Shown: positions 25,644-33,811 of the stretch, in pieces
Numbering within the stretch: position 1 is the first letter of the stretch
Layout of the letters: each line of letters begins with the position of its first letter
Assembly: GCA_002508705.1 (NCBI GenBank)
Contig: DAYL01000026.1
Location: 1-35,459 of the forward strand
Length of the DNA: 35,459 bases
From: Methanoculleus sp. UBA374
GTDB taxonomy: Archaea; Halobacteriota; Methanomicrobia; Methanomicrobiales; Methanoculleaceae
Reading direction: 5' to 3'
The notes under the pieces: model-generated
Database searches by the model: none
What the model was told of the DNA's origin: nothing
Seen by the model: the letters and a program-made list of their open reading frames with translations, nothing else
Translations under genes and position numbers: made by a program

Positions 25644-26117
25644 ATGGACGGCTCCGAATCTGTATATGGTATGGTAAAGGGTTCGATGGAGAGAATCGGT
25701 GCGACATTTCGAGAGATAAACCGCCATTTTGAGGAGAGTTACCGGGAAACATTTGAGATCCCGATGGACGCCCTGCACGAACGAAAAAGCGGGTCGATGC
25801 GGATCGCGAACTTCCAGTTCAACTGGGTATTCGGGGAGGCTGACGGTTATGAATACATGGAGTTCTATCGTTTCCATCATTTCGGAGACGAACATGCCAG
25901 AATATGGGAAGACGGCGCCATCGAACCCCTCGATACCCTTGAAACTATGTATGCCTATGATCCAAAGGTCCCCGGAGATAGGGAACGAAAGAAGGAGGAA
26001 TCGGCGCGCAGGTATGAGAATCTGCTCAAGGAACTCTCGAAGATCGGGCTTCTGGAGGAGATGCCCTGTCGTGCTGTCATAAATTCCTATCTGGTCTTAC
26101 GAAAGGATGGAGAGTAA
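25644..26117 (+). CDS. Unknown acidic helical protein
   Basis: A 157-residue protein I do not recognise. It is soluble, charged and largely helical at both ends (ERIGATFREINRHFEESYRE; ERKKEESARRYENLLKELSK) with an aromatic middle (FQFNWVFGEADGYEYMEFYR). ATG 25644 or the in-frame ATG 25671 could start it. AT content is higher than in neighbours. No signal peptide, no metal motif. Confidence 0.6.
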   Translation: MDGSESVYGMVKGSMERIGATFREINRHFEESYRETFEIPMDALHERKSGSMRIANFQFNWVFGEADGYEYMEFYRFHHFGDEHARIWEDGAIEPLDTLETMYAYDPKVPGDRERKKEESARRYENLLKELSKIGLLEEMPCRAVINSYLVLRKDGE

Positions 26118-26648
26118 TACCAGCACTCGGCTCCCTCTCCGGAAAAGATACGGGCTGGCAGGAAACCTCACCTGGATGACCGACCGTCTGGCTCCATGTC
26201 TCCGTCTACCCCTACCTGCTCAGCATGAATTGGAGGTTGCCCCAGAGGCCGCCCCGCCATTCCTTATATCAGAGCAGATAGAGTGGCCTGACGTAAATGT
26301 GGGTGAGATGGACTCATCAGCGGTGATGGAACTTGCTTTCCTGATATGGCGTAGACACCGCAGACGGGACAGATAGTCCGTTGGACTGGCTCCGAAGAGC
26401 GGTTGGCCGGCCGCTGTGCCGTGTTCTGGCTCTTATCCCCGGAGTTTCCGGGGGACCGACACCGGTGTTCTCGCCGTGTTCCCCGGCACGGGTGCCCTTT
26501 CTCTTCTCCGACTGGTGCCAGCAGCCTCCTCTGCCGCATCCAGCACAAAGGTATTTCAGGTATGACAACAAATTAAGTGAGGTAAACGGGGCGCGGAAGC
26601 GCAACCGATGTATCTTCCGTATCGGTTCAAGCCTAGGGCATGTTCTGG
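26118..26648. other. Intergenic stretch before tRNA-Leu, no gene recognised
   Basis: About 530 bp with only short frames lacking recognisable sequence or ribosome sites. An AT-rich ACAAATTAAGTG near 26567 might be a promoter element for the tRNA, though it is farther away than usual. Confidence 0.35.
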
Positions 26649-26733
26649 GCGAGGGTTGCCAAGCCAGGTCAAAGGCGCAAGGTTGAGGGCCTTGTCTCGA
26701 AGGAGTTCGAGCGTTCAAATCGCTCCCCTCGCA
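26649..26733 (+). tRNA. tRNA-Leu (anticodon GAG)
   Basis: The acceptor GCGAGGG pairs with CCCTCGC (26726-26732); the discriminator is A, correct for Leu. The anticodon stem CAAGG/CCTTG holds the loop TTGAGGG with GAG at 26685-26687. A long variable arm (26695-26708) marks a class II tRNA. The T arm is GAGCG-TTCAAAT-CGCTC. No intron; CCA not encoded. Confidence 0.95.
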
Positions 26734-26823
26734 CTCATTTTCCCCGCATTTCTGCAGAGCCGCTGGCTTCGGATCTTCAAGGCCGAAAAAGAGACGGACA
26801 CGCCGTGTTCGGTCCGGAAAAGT

Positions 26824-27015
26824 CTATGCCAGCGCCTCGTGACGCTGCCGGCATCGTGCCTGAAACTGTTCCCACTCGTCGGGGTGCTCCTCCGCCCACT
26901 CCAGGATCGCGTCAATGACCCGATCCCTTGATCGCGCATCTCCCCGGTAATTAACCAGAATGCAATCAACCACCGCTTCAACTTGATTTTCTGAATATTG
27001 ACCTTTTTCTGCCAT
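26824..27015 (-). CDS. Small acidic helical protein, unknown function
   Basis: A 63-residue protein that I do not recognise, with helices around YSENQVEAVVDCILVNYRGD and EWAEEHPDEWEQFQARCRQR. GAGGT (27027-27023) 7 nt upstream of the ATG supports translation. It lies alone between tRNA-Leu and dph6, running against both. Confidence 0.5.
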   Translation of the reverse strand: MAEKGQYSENQVEAVVDCILVNYRGDARSRDRVIDAILEWAEEHPDEWEQFQARCRQRHEALA

Positions 27016-27209
27016 ACCACATACCTCGTACTACGTTCCGAGCGCTCAGCACCGGGTGAAGGGCTGACCCTATATAGTCCTGATCCTCGACCGGTGACGG
27101 GCTGTCAAAGAGGTATTGCACTCCGCCTGGATCAAGCCGTACCGGGGGTACGGGGATCGCGGCCGCAGAGGTTTATCACGATCCTGGCAGAATGGATACA
27201 GGAACGATC

Positions 27210-27890
27210 ATGAAACTCGGCGTGCTCTTCTCCGGCGGGAAAGATTCCCTCTACGCCTGCTGGAAGGCGATGCAAAAAGAGGAGGTTGTCTGCCTGATCA
27301 CGGTCCACTCCAGGAACCCGGAAAGTTACATGTTCCACACCCCGAACGTCGGCCTCACCGCGCTCCAGGCCGACGCGGCGGGTCTCCCCCTCGTGGAGGT
27401 GGAGACGGCAGGAGAGAAGGAAGCGGAACTCCTGGACCTCGCGCGTGCTCTCCTCCGGGCCCGGGAGGAGTTCGGGATCGAGGGGGTCGTTACCGGGGCG
27501 ATCCTCTCGGCCTACCAGGCGACACGGGTCCAGCGGGTCTGCCATGAACTGGATCTCTGGTGCTTCAATCCGCTCTGGAATGTGGACCAGGAAGCCTATA
27601 TGGAGGAACTTATCGGTGCCGGGTTTCGGGTCGTCATCGCAGGTGTCTTTGCCTTCCCCTTCGACGCATCGTGGCTCGGAAGGGAGATCGACCACCGCAC
27701 CCTCGACGACCTCCGCACGATCGTCCGGAAGTACCGGATCGCCCTCACTGGCGAAGGAGGGGAATTTGAGACCTTTGTCACCGACGCCCCGTTTTTCTCC
27801 CAGCGGATAGTGATCGAAGAGGCATCGCGCGTTTATCGGAACTACAACGGCATCCTCCGGATCGAGCGGGCAGGGTTGGTGGCGAAATGA
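27210..27890 (+). CDS. Diphthine-ammonia ligase Dph6
   Basis: Dph6 carries out the last step of diphthamide synthesis, amidating diphthine on elongation factor 2 with ATP and ammonium. The 226-residue protein begins MKLGVLFSGGKDSLYA (PP-loop), has SRNPESYMFHTPN and VTGAILSAYQATRVQ, and ends with TGEGGEFETFVTDAPFF, the conserved acidic block of the family. AGGA 7 nt before ATG 27210 prefers it to ATG 27192. Its stop overlaps the start of an amidotransferase-like gene. Confidence 0.9.
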   Translation: MKLGVLFSGGKDSLYACWKAMQKEEVVCLITVHSRNPESYMFHTPNVGLTALQADAAGLPLVEVETAGEKEAELLDLARALLRAREEFGIEGVVTGAILSAYQATRVQRVCHELDLWCFNPLWNVDQEAYMEELIGAGFRVVIAGVFAFPFDASWLGREIDHRTLDDLRTIVRKYRIALTGEGGEFETFVTDAPFFSQRIVIEEASRVYRNYNGILRIERAGLVAK

Positions 27891-28453
27891 TCCTGGTCGT
27901 CGACCTCTGTTACCGGGCCGGCTCGCTCTCCCGGGACGAGTTTGTCGGGCCGGTTGAACGGTTTCTCCGGGAGACCGGAACCCCGTTCACCACCTGCCAC
28001 TATACCGCCGTCGGTACACCGGAGATCGAGGCTGCGGATGCGGTGGTCCTCTGCGGAACGGCACTGAAGGACACCGGATTTGCCGGGCACCTTGCGATGT
28101 TCCGGTGGCTTCTCGCGTTCGAGCGCCCGGTGCTCGGCATATCCTCCGGGATGCGGGTTCTCGCGGCGGTCTTCGGCGGCGGCACCGAACCGTGCTGTGA
28201 GATCGGCATGACCGGCATCCGGGTGCTCGCGCCCGATCCGCTCTTTGCCGGGAGGGAGACCTTCCCGGCGTACGAACTGCACGAATACGCTGTCCGGACC
28301 CCGGATCGGTTCGTACCCCTTGCTGCCTCCGACCAGTGCGTTCAGGCGATCCGGCACCGTTCCCTGCCCCTCTACGGCCTTCTCTTTCATCCGGACGTCC
28401 GGAACGAATGGGTCATCGAGCGATTTCTCCGGCTGGCGGAGACTTATCAGTAA
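27887..28453 (+). CDS. Amidotransferase-like protein lacking the catalytic cysteine
   Basis: A 188-residue class I glutamine amidotransferase fold. The nucleophile elbow G-x-C-x-G reads GISSG at residues 84-88, so the catalytic cysteine is replaced by Ser86; the late motif is FHPDVRNE (H168 with D170), where active enzymes have His-Pro-Glu. Glutamine hydrolysis is therefore unlikely. It is coupled by an ATGA overlap to dph6. It may be a regulatory or structural partner of Dph6, or bind another ligand; no partner of this kind is known to me. Confidence 0.75.
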   Translation: MILVVDLCYRAGSLSRDEFVGPVERFLRETGTPFTTCHYTAVGTPEIEAADAVVLCGTALKDTGFAGHLAMFRWLLAFERPVLGISSGMRVLAAVFGGGTEPCCEIGMTGIRVLAPDPLFAGRETFPAYELHEYAVRTPDRFVPLAASDQCVQAIRHRSLPLYGLLFHPDVRNEWVIERFLRLAETYQ

Positions 28454-28547
28454 CACTTATCTTTTGACCCCGGGTAAAAGGGATAGAGATGCGCCGGGGA
28501 ATGAAGTCAAAATCATTCAGTACCCGGACCCTGCCGGCAGGGGTGTG

Positions 28548-30449
28548 ATGGTGGTGCCCGATCCGTTCAGGCTGCTCGTTATCACCGGAAGCCCGGACGA
28601 CGCCTACAGGGCCGAGCAGGCGCTCCGGGGCGGCGGGATACCGACAGAAACGGCCCATTACCGACAGTTTGACGAAGCCCTCGACGTTCTCCAGCAAGAA
28701 TCGTTCGACCTTATCCTGCTTGACCCCGGTCGGAAGCCGGATATTGTGGAGGAGGTGAACGATAAAGCCCCCGGTATTCCGGTTATTCTTCTCATCTCGC
28801 GTGGCGATCTGGATGTGGTGGTCGGTGCACTCTGGCACGGTGCGGACGATTACCTGGTTCGCGCGGACTTCACTCCCGGACGCCTGGTCTGCGCCGTTCG
28901 ATACGCCGTCATGGCGAGGAATCTGGAGGTGGCCCTCGGCAACGCGGATCGCCTGTGGCGCGGGATCGGCAGGAGTCTCCATGAAGGGGTTCTGGTCGTC
29001 GAACGGGGGGGCACCGTCATCTTTGCCAGTGCCCGGATGACGGAGATCCTCGGCTGCGCTCCGGGTTCGATGCAGGGACTCTCCTTCCTCTCTTTCGTAG
29101 ATCCGGGCGACGTTCCGCGGGCAAAGGCGCTGATCGACCGGGACGAGGGCGGGAGGATAGACGTCGAGTTTCGACTCCGGCGTTCCGACGGAACGGTGAT
29201 CGACGCCAGGCTCGCCGCCTCTCCGGTCGTCGGCGGGAGCGCCGGGTACCCGGGTGTGGCCGTCGCTGTCATGGACATCACCGAGCAAAAACTCGCCGAG
29301 GCGAGGGCACGGGGCAGGAACGCCCAACTCTCAGTCATCAACCAGGTCGTCAGAGCCGCCACATCGTCTGCGGATCTGGATGAAATGCTGGCGGTCATCC
29401 TCAAAATGACTCTGGACTTTCTCGATTTTGAAGGAGGAGGCATATACCTGATCGGCCCCGGTCGGTTCAGGGCTGAGCGGGTCGCTGAAGTGGGGCTTTC
29501 GAAAGGGTTTTTGTTTCGACGGATCGTCGACATGGACGCCCCGCCTTACGACACAGTTCTCGGACGGGGTGTGGCGTACTTTGTGGAGGATTATCCGCGC
29601 TGTTATCCGCAGGACGCCGAAACCGGAATCCTGGCATTTGCCAGCATCCCCATTGTTGCCGGGGGACGGGTCATCGGCGCCGTCAACCTGGTCAGCAGGA
29701 ACGCTCATGTCTTTTCCCCCGACGAGCGGGAGTTGCTCACCTCCATCGGTCGTGGAGTCGGAAGCGCCGTTGAGCGGATGCGGCTCCACGAGCAGGCGAA
29801 TTTCTACCTCGATCTCATGACGCACGACATCAACAATGCAAACACCGCCGCCCTGGGTTACTTTACCCTTCTTGCGGAGACGCTTTCCGGGCCGGAGAAG
29901 GATCTTGCCGGGAAACTCGCGGTCGCCGTCAGACAGAGCGCCGAGATCATCGGAAACGTCTCGGCGATCCGCCGGATCGCGGAAGAAATCCCGATGTCCA
30001 GGCCGACGGCCCTCGATCCCGTCGTCGAAGGTGTTATAAATCTCTTTCCCGACGTCGATATCTGCTACGTGCCGCAGAACCGATGGGTCGCCGTCGACGA
30101 TCTCCTGCCGGCAGTCTTCATAAATCTTGTCGGAAACGCCATCAAGTTCGGCGGTCCCGGCGTCTCGATCCGGATCACCACCAGGGAGGAGGAGGGGGCC
30201 GTTGTGGTCTCGGTTGAGGATACCGGCCCGGGGATCCCGGATGTTGAGAAGCCCCGGGTCTTTGAAAAATTCAGGAAGAGCGGTACAAAGAGCGGCAAAG
30301 GGCTCGGCCTCTATATCGTCCGCACGCTGATCGAGCGTTATGGAGGTCGGGTGTGGGTGGAGGACCGGGCGTCCGGGCATCCCGCATGCGGCGCTGTCTT
30401 CCGGTTCACGCTCCCGGCATGCCCGCCCATCACCGGCCGTAACGGTTGA
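28548..30449 (+). CDS. REC-PAS-GAF sensor histidine kinase
   Basis: A 633-residue soluble signalling kinase. Order: receiver-like domain 5-115 (phosphoacceptor candidate D59 in LILLDPGRKPD; the usual Lys is an Arg at 105), PAS 135-245 (ending AVAVMDITEQK), GAF 260-410, dimerisation box with H426 in DLMTHDINNAN, and an ATPase domain with N-box NLVGNAIKFG (527-536), DTGPGIP (558-564) and GKGLGLY (583-589). The H-box type MTHDINN is common in methanogen kinases. ATG 28548 follows GGGGTG; an upstream start would overlap the preceding gene. No output regulator lies nearby. Its stop overlaps the mmp10 stop. Confidence 0.88.
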   Translation: MVVPDPFRLLVITGSPDDAYRAEQALRGGGIPTETAHYRQFDEALDVLQQESFDLILLDPGRKPDIVEEVNDKAPGIPVILLISRGDLDVVVGALWHGADDYLVRADFTPGRLVCAVRYAVMARNLEVALGNADRLWRGIGRSLHEGVLVVERGGTVIFASARMTEILGCAPGSMQGLSFLSFVDPGDVPRAKALIDRDEGGRIDVEFRLRRSDGTVIDARLAASPVVGGSAGYPGVAVAVMDITEQKLAEARARGRNAQLSVINQVVRAATSSADLDEMLAVILKMTLDFLDFEGGGIYLIGPGRFRAERVAEVGLSKGFLFRRIVDMDAPPYDTVLGRGVAYFVEDYPRCYPQDAETGILAFASIPIVAGGRVIGAVNLVSRNAHVFSPDERELLTSIGRGVGSAVERMRLHEQANFYLDLMTHDINNANTAALGYFTLLAETLSGPEKDLAGKLAVAVRQSAEIIGNVSAIRRIAEEIPMSRPTALDPVVEGVINLFPDVDICYVPQNRWVAVDDLLPAVFINLVGNAIKFGGPGVSIRITTREEEGAVVVSVEDTGPGIPDVEKPRVFEKFRKSGTKSGKGLGLYIVRTLIERYGGRVWVEDRASGHPACGAVFRFTLPACPPITGRNG

Positions 30450-31656
30450 TCGTGTTGATCAGGGCCGAAAATCCTTCGAGCTCCTTCTCAAGCACTTCCG
30501 TTCGGGTCATGCCCATACTCATCTCTGCGTCGGCCGTCAGCATCTCGGGACCGCGCACCACCTCCCGGTCGACGCCGTCGGCGGAGAGGATTTCCCGGGC
30601 CTCAGCGTCGTGGACGAACGCCCGGCCGGGGATGATCACGACCTCTTCAAGTCTTTTGAGGTTCACCCCGGCGAGGTCGTCGGCAGTGATGAGGCAGGCG
30701 ATCTCTTTTCTGACCTTGACGACCCTTGAGGTGGCGCCGCGGATCGAGAGGACGCGCTGGATGAAGGGTGCTGCGACGCTCCCGGTGACCACCGTCGCGC
30801 GCTTCCGGACCCGGGGGAGTTTCTTGAGCAGATCGGGTTCATGAAGGATTGCAAAGGGCGAACCGATCGAGGGGTCCCAGAGGGGAGTACCGCTGATCTT
30901 CATCGAGAACTGTTCGTTTAAGTTGGTGACGATGTCGCGGAACTCATCGACGGTGTGGACCCGCTGCCCCTCGATCAGCGGCGCGTTGCCGAGGATGAGG
31001 CCCTGGTCCGTCCTGTTTGCAAACCGCATCAGGATCAGCCCTTTTGCGCCCCGCTCCTCCAGCCACGCGCAGGTTTGTTCCAGGGGTTCGCCATCGTTGA
31101 CGCCGGGAATAACGACCGCGGCAGCATAGACATCGATTGCACCGCAAAGTCGGTCGAGGGCCGCGAGTGAGGCTTCCGGCGTCGGGTCGTGCATCCACTG
31201 CCGCCGGAGGTTCGGGTCGGCGGCAAAAACGGTGTAAGAGATTTCAGCGAGACCGTTCTCAATGAGGAAGTCGGCGATCTCCGGGTCGTCAAACCCCTTG
31301 CCGCTGGTATAGCCGATGTGGATCGGCGCCTCCATGCTGCCGAGTAACTCGACAATATCGCGAAACGCCGGGTAGCAGCTCGGGTCCCCGCCACCGCTGA
31401 TGGTGATCCGCTCGATGTCGTCGCCCATTATCTGGAGGTTTGCGAGCGTCTCGTCGGCGACGGTGCGGAGGTCCTTGAACCCTTCGTACCCTTCCCGCAC
31501 GCCCCGGGTACAGTAGTCGCAGCCTTTCTGGAAAGGGAGGCAGTACTTGCAGCCGAACGACGTCGTCCCCTGGACGTGTTTGAAGTAACAGTACGAGCAA
31601 AACCCCCGGCAGTCGAGGCCGGGCCGGCCCCCGAGATCGACGTTGAGATGCGACAT
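30430..31656 (-). CDS. mmp10: Methyl-coenzyme M reductase arginine methyltransferase Mmp10
   Basis: Mmp10 is a cobalamin-dependent radical SAM enzyme that methylates an arginine in McrA. The 408-residue protein begins MSHLNVDLGGRPGLDCRGFC, with the radical SAM CxxxCxxC in CRGFCSYC, a second cysteine set FGCKYCLPFQKGCDYC for an auxiliary cluster, and the SAM-binding ISGGGDPSCYP. The start at 31656 matches the usual length; an in-frame ATG at 31749 would add 31 poorly conserved residues. The last 20 nt converge with and overlap the kinase gene. Confidence 0.92.
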   Translation of the reverse strand: MSHLNVDLGGRPGLDCRGFCSYCYFKHVQGTTSFGCKYCLPFQKGCDYCTRGVREGYEGFKDLRTVADETLANLQIMGDDIERITISGGGDPSCYPAFRDIVELLGSMEAPIHIGYTSGKGFDDPEIADFLIENGLAEISYTVFAADPNLRRQWMHDPTPEASLAALDRLCGAIDVYAAAVVIPGVNDGEPLEQTCAWLEERGAKGLILMRFANRTDQGLILGNAPLIEGQRVHTVDEFRDIVTNLNEQFSMKISGTPLWDPSIGSPFAILHEPDLLKKLPRVRKRATVVTGSVAAPFIQRVLSIRGATSRVVKVRKEIACLITADDLAGVNLKRLEEVVIIPGRAFVHDAEAREILSADGVDREVVRGPEMLTADAEMSMGMTRTEVLEKELEGFSALINTINRYGR

Positions 31657-31801
31657 CCTGCTGGTACTTCTGTGCTCCTCGGTTATGAAGATTGCAGACC
31701 CATCCCCGGCCTTTGTCTCGCGGCCCCGGTTCGCCGGCCAATCGGGCATCCCTGTTGTGTTTTTTTTGGTGAAGGCAACTGTCGGGGGCGGGCGGCGACA
31801 C

Positions 31802-31809
31802 CTTTATGG
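31802..31809. promoter_or_regulatory. Shared TATA region between mmp10 and the DUF504 gene
   Basis: CTTTATGG read forward is a TATA box about 30 nt before ATG 31835; read backward CCATAAAG could serve mmp10 with a start near 31777. The near-symmetry suggests one bidirectional promoter. Confidence 0.4.
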
Positions 31810-31834
31810 GTTGGCGGAGCGAGGAAGCCCTGGT

Positions 31835-32119
31835 ATGCGGACAAGCCACCGGCTGCTGCTCCGGCTTTATCACGACCCCGGCTATGATTTCTCCCGTGTC
31901 GAAGTCGAGTACGTCGACCGGGGAGCACCGGGTGACCGCTCGAGGGTGCAGGGCGACAGGATCATTGCGCTCGACGCGCAGTACCTGGAGGTGGACGCCG
32001 GGACCTACGTCGCCTGTATCCCCTATCACCGGGTCCGGCGGGTCCTCTACAAAGGAGGGACGGCCTGGGAACACTCCGGGAGGGAGCGTGGCGAGCAGCA
32101 GGAGTGTGAGCACCGGTAG
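31835..32119 (+). CDS. DUF504 protein (RNA cyclic end recognition-like domain)
   Basis: A 94-residue protein of the DUF504/UPF0248 family. It begins MRTSHRLLLRLYHDPGYDFS, continues VEVEYVDRGAPGDRS and YIPYHR-like YVACIPYHRVRRVLY, the family ending. The domain has been linked to binding of RNA cyclic phosphate ends in some proteins, which would fit the RtcB pathway, but the role in archaea is not settled. The mRNA is likely leaderless or nearly so. Confidence 0.88.
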   Translation: MRTSHRLLLRLYHDPGYDFSRVEVEYVDRGAPGDRSRVQGDRIIALDAQYLEVDAGTYVACIPYHRVRRVLYKGGTAWEHSGRERGEQQECEHR

Positions 32120-32137
32120 GTGTGAGTTACGGGGTCT

Positions 32138-32146
32138 GATATAAGG
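32138..32146 (+). promoter_or_regulatory. Possible TATA box of tRNA-Thr
   Basis: GATATAAGG predicts transcription start near 32168, about 25 nt before the tRNA. A T6 run at 32160-32165 just past the DUF504 gene can end that gene's transcript. Confidence 0.4.
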
Positions 32147-32193
32147 AACCGGCGCCATCTTTTTTACCGCAGACGACCCACAACATAAGGTGT

Positions 32194-32266
32194 GCCCCAG
32201 TGGCTTAGCTGGCAGAGCGGCTGACTTGTAATCAGCAGGTCCCGAGTTCAAACCTCGGCTGGGGCT
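32194..32266 (+). tRNA. tRNA-Thr (anticodon UGU)
   Basis: The acceptor GCCCCAG pairs with CTGGGGC (32259-32265) and the discriminator is U, as in archaeal tRNA-Thr. The anticodon stem GCTGA/TCAGC encloses CTTGTAA with TGT at 32227-32229. The T arm is CCGAG-TTCAAAC-CTCGG. No intron; CCA not encoded. Confidence 0.95.
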
Positions 32267-32697
32267 TGAAAAAGTCAAGTTCTTAATCCTTTCCTGAAAT
32301 GAAGGCCGTAACATCAATACCTACTGTGTGGGTCTAAATAAAGAAAATACGGCCGCGCGCGTCCAGGAAACAGCATGATGTCGCGTTGGTTGCTTGCGCA
32401 TTACCTCTCTTTCTCATCGGAGTACTTCTGGAGGAGGGGGAGGGGGCAAGCTTCGCTTCACCCTATAACATAAGAAGCCTAGTAATAAGCGTTGATGCCT
32501 GAAGGCATTCAAGAATTATCCCGGACACGATACGAAACAGGATGTAAACTATCGATAGATCTAACCATCTCATTCCACCCCAAAGAGAACCACAACTTCC
32601 TTCTGATAACGAAGTCATCCCAGAAGTGTCTAACGCTGAAGATTCATATCGTTCAGAGTATTTTGACACATCCTCGGGAGGAATTGAGCAATTTTTG
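32267..32697. other. AT-rich intergenic stretch, no gene recognised
   Basis: About 430 bp after tRNA-Thr. Short open frames exist (for example a 95-codon frame from 32492) but lack recognisable sequence. TTTTGACACA at 32661 resembles half of the inverted repeat just downstream. Confidence 0.35.
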
Positions 32698-32715
32698 GTG
32701 TCAAATTGCTGACAC
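32698..32715. repeat. Inverted repeat GTGTCA-N6-TGACAC
   Basis: A perfect 6+6 inverted repeat, upstream of a zinc-cluster gene. It covers the only far-upstream in-frame start (TTG 32706), making that start unlikely. It could be an operator. Confidence 0.4.
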
Positions 32716-32749
32716 GGCTTCCCTCCGGGTATCGCCACGCGGGGGAGGG

Positions 32750-32776
32750 GCCGGGAGGGGGAAACCCCCTCCCGGC
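32750..32776. repeat. Strong GC hairpin, 12-bp stem with AAA loop
   Basis: GCCGGGAGGGGG and CCCCCTCCCGGC form a perfect 12-bp stem with a 3-nt loop, ending 4 nt before GTG 32781. It resembles the palindrome cluster at 10.2 kb in composition and may be an extragenic palindromic repeat; in RNA it could shield the start codon. Confidence 0.6.
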
Positions 32777-32780
32777 TGAG

Positions 32781-33440
32781 GTGTTTTGGGACGACCTCAA
32801 CCTTCCGAAAAAATACAAATTCGATGTACCTTGGGACACACCTGTCAAAGCATATCGTCTCGCGAGGGGAGAGGAGGGGCATCGTCGACCACTGTCGGCA
32901 GGGTGCATTTTATTTGACAAAGACACTGGTGCCTTCTGCAGTTACTGGGTTGACGACATATCCGAGCGGGTGAATCTCTGGCACCTACCATTCCCCTTCG
33001 AGACAGGGACGCACTCTACGGTTTGTCATCGGCTTGATCCCGAATGGGTCGATCAAAAGACGGGCAAGCCATATGTCTCCTCCGTCAACGAACCCACCTG
33101 CGCCTACTGCCATAACTGGTTGCTTCCCGGTGATCTTCGTTCCCGACCGGCGGTTCGCACGGTCGATGCATCATACTACAACATCGCACCCCGGCAAGCA
33201 TACTGCTCCCCCGAGTGTAGGTATAAGGCTCAACTTGAGCGCCAAAAACGGCGGTATCATTGTAACAAGGCAAATCGCGGGAAAGTTACCTTCGGAGAAT
33301 GGCTTGACAAGGGCTGCCCCCTCATCCCCAAGATCCGGGCCGCCGAAATGGATAACCCCTCCTCCCCTTCGCCCATCAACGCCCTGATCCGTTTATCCAC
33401 CAGTGTTCGATCGGTCTCGCCATCCTCATCTCTCCTCTGA
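32781..33440 (+). CDS. Unknown protein with a cysteine zinc cluster
   Basis: The 219-residue product is not recognised. VFWDDLNLPKKYKFDVPWDT begins the conserved-looking part; two cysteine pairs, CAYC (in EPTCAYCHNW) and YCSPEC (in AYCSPECRYKAQ), about 48 residues apart, likely bind zinc as in HNH or zinc-finger proteins. A basic stretch, QLERQKRRYHCNKANRGK, follows. GTG 32781 is chosen because upstream codons run through the 12-bp hairpin. Lower GC and a lone position suggest transfer, perhaps from a mobile element. Confidence 0.5.
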   Translation: MFWDDLNLPKKYKFDVPWDTPVKAYRLARGEEGHRRPLSAGCILFDKDTGAFCSYWVDDISERVNLWHLPFPFETGTHSTVCHRLDPEWVDQKTGKPYVSSVNEPTCAYCHNWLLPGDLRSRPAVRTVDASYYNIAPRQAYCSPECRYKAQLERQKRRYHCNKANRGKVTFGEWLDKGCPLIPKIRAAEMDNPSSPSPINALIRLSTSVRSVSPSSSLL

Positions 33441-33799
33441 ATACGATTATCGTCCTCGGGTACCCCAAATAGGTTTCTCTCGGTCACGTCTCCCCCCGTT
33501 CTTCACCGCCATCCTCTCCCGGGCCTCGAGAACGCGGGGTAGTTGACATCTTTTATCGTCTCTTTTGGAACTTAAGGAAGTAGCGTTCTTCTCCGTCCGT
33601 ACATGAAGCCGGAGACCCCTGGATGAGAAGCCGACCCGCACATTTCGTCAGTCTGGAGGGCCGCCTCTGGCTATATCGGGACCCTTGAGGCGACGATCCA
33701 CTGCCTCCGGGAGAATCCCTACCTGCCGTACCCTGACAGTGATATGGCATTAACGTTATATCACCTCCCGGAAGAGATTACCTCAACTGTCACTCAACC
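33441..33799. other. Intergenic stretch with a decayed-looking reading frame
   Basis: From ATG 33603 a frame runs to 33883 but has an in-frame TGA at 33624-33626. Beyond it the translation looks protein-like (TLEATIHCLRENPYLPYPDS). It may be a gene remnant. A TATA-like CTTTTATC lies near 33550. Nothing else is seen. Confidence 0.3.
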
Positions 33800-33804
33800 G
33801 GAGG
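33800..33804 (+). promoter_or_regulatory. Ribosome binding site supporting an ACG start at 33812
   Basis: GGAGG lies 7 nt upstream of the codon ACG at 33812, the ideal spacing. No ATG, GTG or TTG in this frame has a comparable site. Confidence 0.5.
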
Positions 33805-33811
33805 AATCACC

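Noticed and set aside
20920..26648. A second copy of the tRNA-Met 3' end as right attachment site
   Set aside because: I looked for pieces of the T arm and acceptor (GTTCGGATCCC, CCCGCAGC) downstream and found none, so the island's right border cannot be placed.
28245..28547. An earlier start for the sensor kinase
   Set aside because: It would overlap most of the amidotransferase-like gene in another frame and adds low-complexity Ser/Arg/Pro-rich sequence.
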